Assembly (NCBI GenBank): GCA_902473545.1
Contig: CABRSG010000018.1
Span: 1-15,989 of the forward strand
Origin: an uncultured Lachnospiraceae bacterium
Lineage (GTDB): Bacteria; Bacillota; Clostridia; Lachnospirales; Lachnospiraceae
Reading direction: 5' to 3'
DNA: 15,989 nucleotides
Position numbers and translations under genes: made by a program. Shown here piece after piece: positions 13,363-15,989 of this stretch (position 1 is the stretch's first letter; each line of letters begins with the position of its first letter). The notes below the pieces were generated by a model that was not told where the DNA came from, did no database searches, and saw only the letters and a program-made list of their open reading frames with translations.

Positions 13363-15082
13363 TGTTTTGGCACACTCCTCTCTGATGCTGCTTTCTGATC
13401 AAAACCTGCTTTCCCCGGAAGGCAAAACCATATTTTACAATCTTTTCCCCGCACACTCCTTTTGCTTCCAGCACTGTCGCATACTGCTTTTCCTCTATTT
13501 GCCGCAGTGCTGCTCTGACGGTATCCTCAAGATCCTTTTCACATTCCGGATCCTGCACCTTAAACTCCAGTATAATTCCCGCGTCCTTTTCGTTTCTCGG
13601 CTCCATCAGCACATCGTATCTTCCAAATCCACTTTCTCTGTTGGACGTAATGACATAGCGGGTTTCCAGCGTCACCATCAGCCCCAGTACAAAACCGTGA
13701 TAAAACCGTTCCGGTTCGCTTTCCCGCGAAGGTCTGTTCCCGCTGTCAAAAAAACTGAACATCGTCGATGATATCCGGTTCATATAAACGTTCATCGCCT
13801 TAACATCTCCCTGCAGCAGCGCTTTCACAAAGTCGTTATAATTTGACGCGGAGGGTGCAAACCATCCGCGCACCATACTCCGGAACATTACCATCGTTTC
13901 AAAATTTGTGATTTCCAGCTCATATATCCGTTTCCACTCATAATATTCGTTCTGGTGGATTTCAAATCTTTTCGCCCTGAGATAACCGCTCGCCAGAAGA
14001 AGACTCCACACCGCACCCTCATCCAGATCAAGCTGATTATATACGATCTGCTCATCCAGCTCGGTCTTAATACTTTCTCCGTTCAGAAGTATCTTAAATG
14101 ATTCCTTAATCTGTGTTGATCCCTCCCGGATCAGCTTTCCAACAAGACTGTTGCTGCTCGTGTTCGCCCAATAGGGTCCAACCTGCCGTTCCGCCAGATA
14201 GTTAAGAATTGACCATGGATTGTAAATATCCCTTACCTCCCCGAAAATAAAGCCGTCATACCAGCGCTTCACTTCTTTCTTCTGATCCGCAAGTCCATAT
14301 TCCTCCAATGCATCAAAAACCTCTTTTTCTGTAAAGCCAAAAAATTCACCGTACAGGGCAGAGGTCGCCGTCACTACCTTCAGATTATTTAAATCAGAAA
14401 AAACAGATTCCCTGCTTACTCTGGTAATCCCCGTCATGATCGCCCTTTCAAGATAAGGATTACTTTTAAGTGATGCATTAAATAAACTGCGCGTAAAAGC
14501 CGTCAGCTCCTCCCAATAGCCGTTCACATATGCCTCCTGCATGGGAGTGTCATATTCATCCATTAAAATGATCGCCTTTTTGCCGTAGTACCGGCACAAA
14601 TATTCAGACAGCCTTCTGAGCGCTATCGTTATTCGGGCATCTCCCATCTGAATGGACAGGCTGCGGTAATATTCCTTTTCATTTTCCTCCAGAATATCTG
14701 TTTTCAGGAGAAATGCATATTTATTATACAGATCTATGATGGTCTGGCATATTTTTGTCCTCGCCTCTGAAAAAGAAGTTTCCTTCACATCCGCAAAGCT
14801 CAGGGAAATTACCGGGTAAGTTCCCTGCAGCTTTCTGTACCTTGCTTCCTTCCAGATATTCAGTCTCTCAAACAGCGTGCTCCCCGCATACTTCACGGAA
14901 AAAAAGCATTCGAGCATACTCATCGTCAGTGTTTTTCCAAAACGGCGCGGACGCGTAATCAGCGTCACATCATCCATTGCTTCCCACCACTCTTTTATAA
15001 AAAGTGTTTTATCTATATAAAAGACGTTCCTGCTGATTACTTTTTCGAAATCCTGCAGTCCGATTCCAACTGTCCTTGTCAT
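13355..15082 (-). CDS. AAA-ATPase-like protein with C-terminal PD-(D/E)XK nuclease domain
   Basis: This 575-residue protein belongs to the AAA-ATPase_like (PF09820) plus PD-(D/E)XK (PF08011) family, often present in many copies in gut anaerobes and of unknown role. The N-terminal motif GLQDFEKVISRNVFYIDKT leads to Walker A RPRRFGKT (44-51). Walker B is IILMDEYDTP (171-180). ITRVSRESVFSDLNNL (219-234) and YNPWSILNYL (287-296) are typical of the family. The C-terminal nuclease-like part keeps GRYDVLM (D490) and ILEFKV (E506, K508). All key residues are present, so it looks intact. The ATG at 15082 follows AAGGAGT by about 5 bases. The gene looks more AT-rich than its neighbours, which may mean horizontal acquisition. 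It overlaps the hydrolase gene by 8 bases. Confidence 0.92.
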   Translation of the reverse strand: MTRTVGIGLQDFEKVISRNVFYIDKTLFIKEWWEAMDDVTLITRPRRFGKTLTMSMLECFFSVKYAGSTLFERLNIWKEARYRKLQGTYPVISLSFADVKETSFSEARTKICQTIIDLYNKYAFLLKTDILEENEKEYYRSLSIQMGDARITIALRRLSEYLCRYYGKKAIILMDEYDTPMQEAYVNGYWEELTAFTRSLFNASLKSNPYLERAIMTGITRVSRESVFSDLNNLKVVTATSALYGEFFGFTEKEVFDALEEYGLADQKKEVKRWYDGFIFGEVRDIYNPWSILNYLAERQVGPYWANTSSNSLVGKLIREGSTQIKESFKILLNGESIKTELDEQIVYNQLDLDEGAVWSLLLASGYLRAKRFEIHQNEYYEWKRIYELEITNFETMVMFRSMVRGWFAPSASNYNDFVKALLQGDVKAMNVYMNRISSTMFSFFDSGNRPSRESEPERFYHGFVLGLMVTLETRYVITSNRESGFGRYDVLMEPRNEKDAGIILEFKVQDPECEKDLEDTVRAALRQIEEKQYATVLEAKGVCGEKIVKYGFAFRGKQVLIRKQHQRGVCQNNE

Positions 15083-15125
15083 GCTGACTCCTTTCCGGCA
15101 AACATATGCAACCCCTTTTGGTTAC

Positions 15126-15154
15126 ATTATACCTGCAATGCCCGAAAACAACAA
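15126..15154 (-). promoter_or_regulatory. Promoter of the ATPase/nuclease-hydrolase gene pair
   Basis: On the minus strand, TTGTTG (15154-15149) is followed after 17 bases by TATAAT (15131-15126). The start would lie about 35 bases before the ATG at 15082. Both downstream genes probably share it, since they overlap and no second promoter is evident between them. Confidence 0.68.
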
Positions 15155-15195
15155 CGACTTCCTCTGCCAAATCCGCAAAAAATAATATTTGGGTA

Positions 15196-15224
15196 TATCA
15201 AAATAAAATAAATTATGCTATAGT
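15196..15224 (+). promoter_or_regulatory. Possible purC promoter
   Basis: TATAGT (15219-15224) makes a good -10, with TATCAA (15196-15201) as a weak -35 at 17 bases. The surroundings are strongly AT-rich. The start would be near 15231, leaving a leader of about 35 bases, too short for a purine riboswitch. Confidence 0.45.
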
Positions 15225-15265
15225 GTATCTGTAAATACATAAACAACAAATAGGAGTGGATACAA

Positions 15266-15989
15266 ATGAGCGCAGAAATGAAACCGATTAAAGAAGGAAA
15301 GGTCCGCGAAATTTACGACAACGGCGACAGCCTCATCATGGTTGCCACAGACCGCATAAGCTGCTTCGATGTGATTCTGAACAACACCGTGACGAAAAAG
15401 GGCACCGTGCTTACGCAGATGTCGAAGTTCTGGTTCAATATGACTGAGGACATCCTTCCGAATCACATGATCTCCACAGATGTGAAGGATATGCCGGAAT
15501 TTTTCCAGCAGCCTCGTTTTGACGGCAACAGTATGATGTGCAGAAAGCTTACTATGCTTCCGATCGAGTGCATCGTGCGCGGTTACATCACCGGCAGCGG
15601 CTGGGCAAGCTACAGGGAAAACGGCACAGTATGCGGCATTAAGCTGCCGGAGGGCTTAAAGGAATCCGACAAGCTGCCCGAGCCGATCTACACCCCGTCC
15701 ACCAAAGCGGAAATCGGCGACCACGACGAAAATATCTCCTACGAGCAGAGCATCGCTCATCTGGAAAAATATTTCCCGGGCAAGGGAGAGGAATACGCCG
15801 CAAAGCTCCGCGACTGCACCATCGCACTCTATAAAAAATGTGCGGATTATGCCCTCAGCCGCGGCATCATCATCGCAGATACAAAGTTCGAATTTGGTCT
15901 GGATGAGAATGGCAATCTGGTGATCGGTGATGAAATGCTCACACCGGACAGCTCCCGTTTCTGGCCGGCGGAGGGCTACGAACCGGGAC
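15266..15989 (+). CDS. purC: Phosphoribosylaminoimidazole-succinocarboxamide synthase (SAICAR synthetase), 3' end missing
   Basis: This enzyme joins CAIR and aspartate using ATP in de novo purine synthesis, in the cytoplasm. The start MSAEMKPIKEGKVREIYDNG carries the nucleotide-binding pattern KxGKVRxIY. Downstream are ATDRISCFDVIL, the family signature VRGYITGSGW, TPSTKAEIGDHDENIS and the metal/substrate region IADTKFEFGLDENGNLVIGDEMLTPD (split here as IADTKFEFGL and IGDEMLTPD). 241 codons are present and the frame is open to the window edge. The length and sequence resemble the longer, yeast ADE1-like form of about 290-300 residues, not the ~240-residue E. coli form. TAGGAGTGG lies just before the ATG at 15266. 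It diverges from the ATPase/nuclease gene. Confidence 0.95.
   Translation, partial: MSAEMKPIKEGKVREIYDNGDSLIMVATDRISCFDVILNNTVTKKGTVLTQMSKFWFNMTEDILPNHMISTDVKDMPEFFQQPRFDGNSMMCRKLTMLPIECIVRGYITGSGWASYRENGTVCGIKLPEGLKESDKLPEPIYTPSTKAEIGDHDENISYEQSIAHLEKYFPGKGEEYAAKLRDCTIALYKKCADYALSRGIIIADTKFEFGLDENGNLVIGDEMLTPDSSRFWPAEGYEPG

Noticed and set aside
15083..15265. Purine riboswitch or PurR box upstream of purC
   Set aside because: The inferred leader is about 35 bases and I see neither the conserved purine aptamer core nor a clear PurBox.

Overview
The window looks like chromosomal DNA of a Gram-positive anaerobe of the Clostridia, most likely Lachnospiraceae. The protein styles point there: YesM/YesN-type sugar two-component systems, an Mgl-type sugar ABC transporter, a BcrA-like ABC-2 exporter with its own two-component system, an AAA-ATPase/PD-(D/E)XK protein and a DUF2974-like hydrolase. 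GC is moderate, with GGAGG-type ribosome binding sites. The assignment rests on recognising protein families, not on a marker gene.

Positions 1-8262 (minus strand) hold a sugar uptake locus. Transcription order is mglB (binding protein), mglA (double ATPase), mglC (permease), then an intrinsic terminator, then a response regulator (YesN type), a sensor kinase (YesM type) and the first 27 codons of a membrane-anchored protein that runs off the window. The last three genes overlap by 4 and 11 bases. MglB imports galactose/glucose-type sugars with MglA and MglC. The two-component pair very probably senses sugar and controls transport.

The strongest observation is in MglB. Its sequence matches E. 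coli galactose/glucose-binding protein only after circular permutation: the first roughly 85 residues of the classical mature protein sit at the C-terminus, and the secreted protein starts at the strand carrying the classical N91. All segments of the fold are present once, and nearly all known sugar contacts are kept. MglC is also unusual, with a cytoplasmic, highly charged, helical N-terminal extension of about 215 residues.

Positions 8263-8614 are a 352-base divergent promoter region. Positions 8615-12083 (plus strand) encode an OmpR-type regulator, an ABC-2 ATPase, its permease and a one-TM histidine kinase. A run of 11-bp direct repeats lies just before the -10 of the ABC genes and is the likely operator for the regulator. 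The kinase lies behind this promoter, which suggests positive feedback.

Positions 12034-15082 (minus strand) hold an AAA-ATPase/PD-(D/E)XK protein overlapping a DUF2974-like alpha/beta hydrolase. The hydrolase ends in a tail of 10-residue repeats encoded by a 30-bp minisatellite that runs antisense into the 3' end of the kinase gene. The window ends with the start of purC (plus strand), divergent from the ATPase gene.
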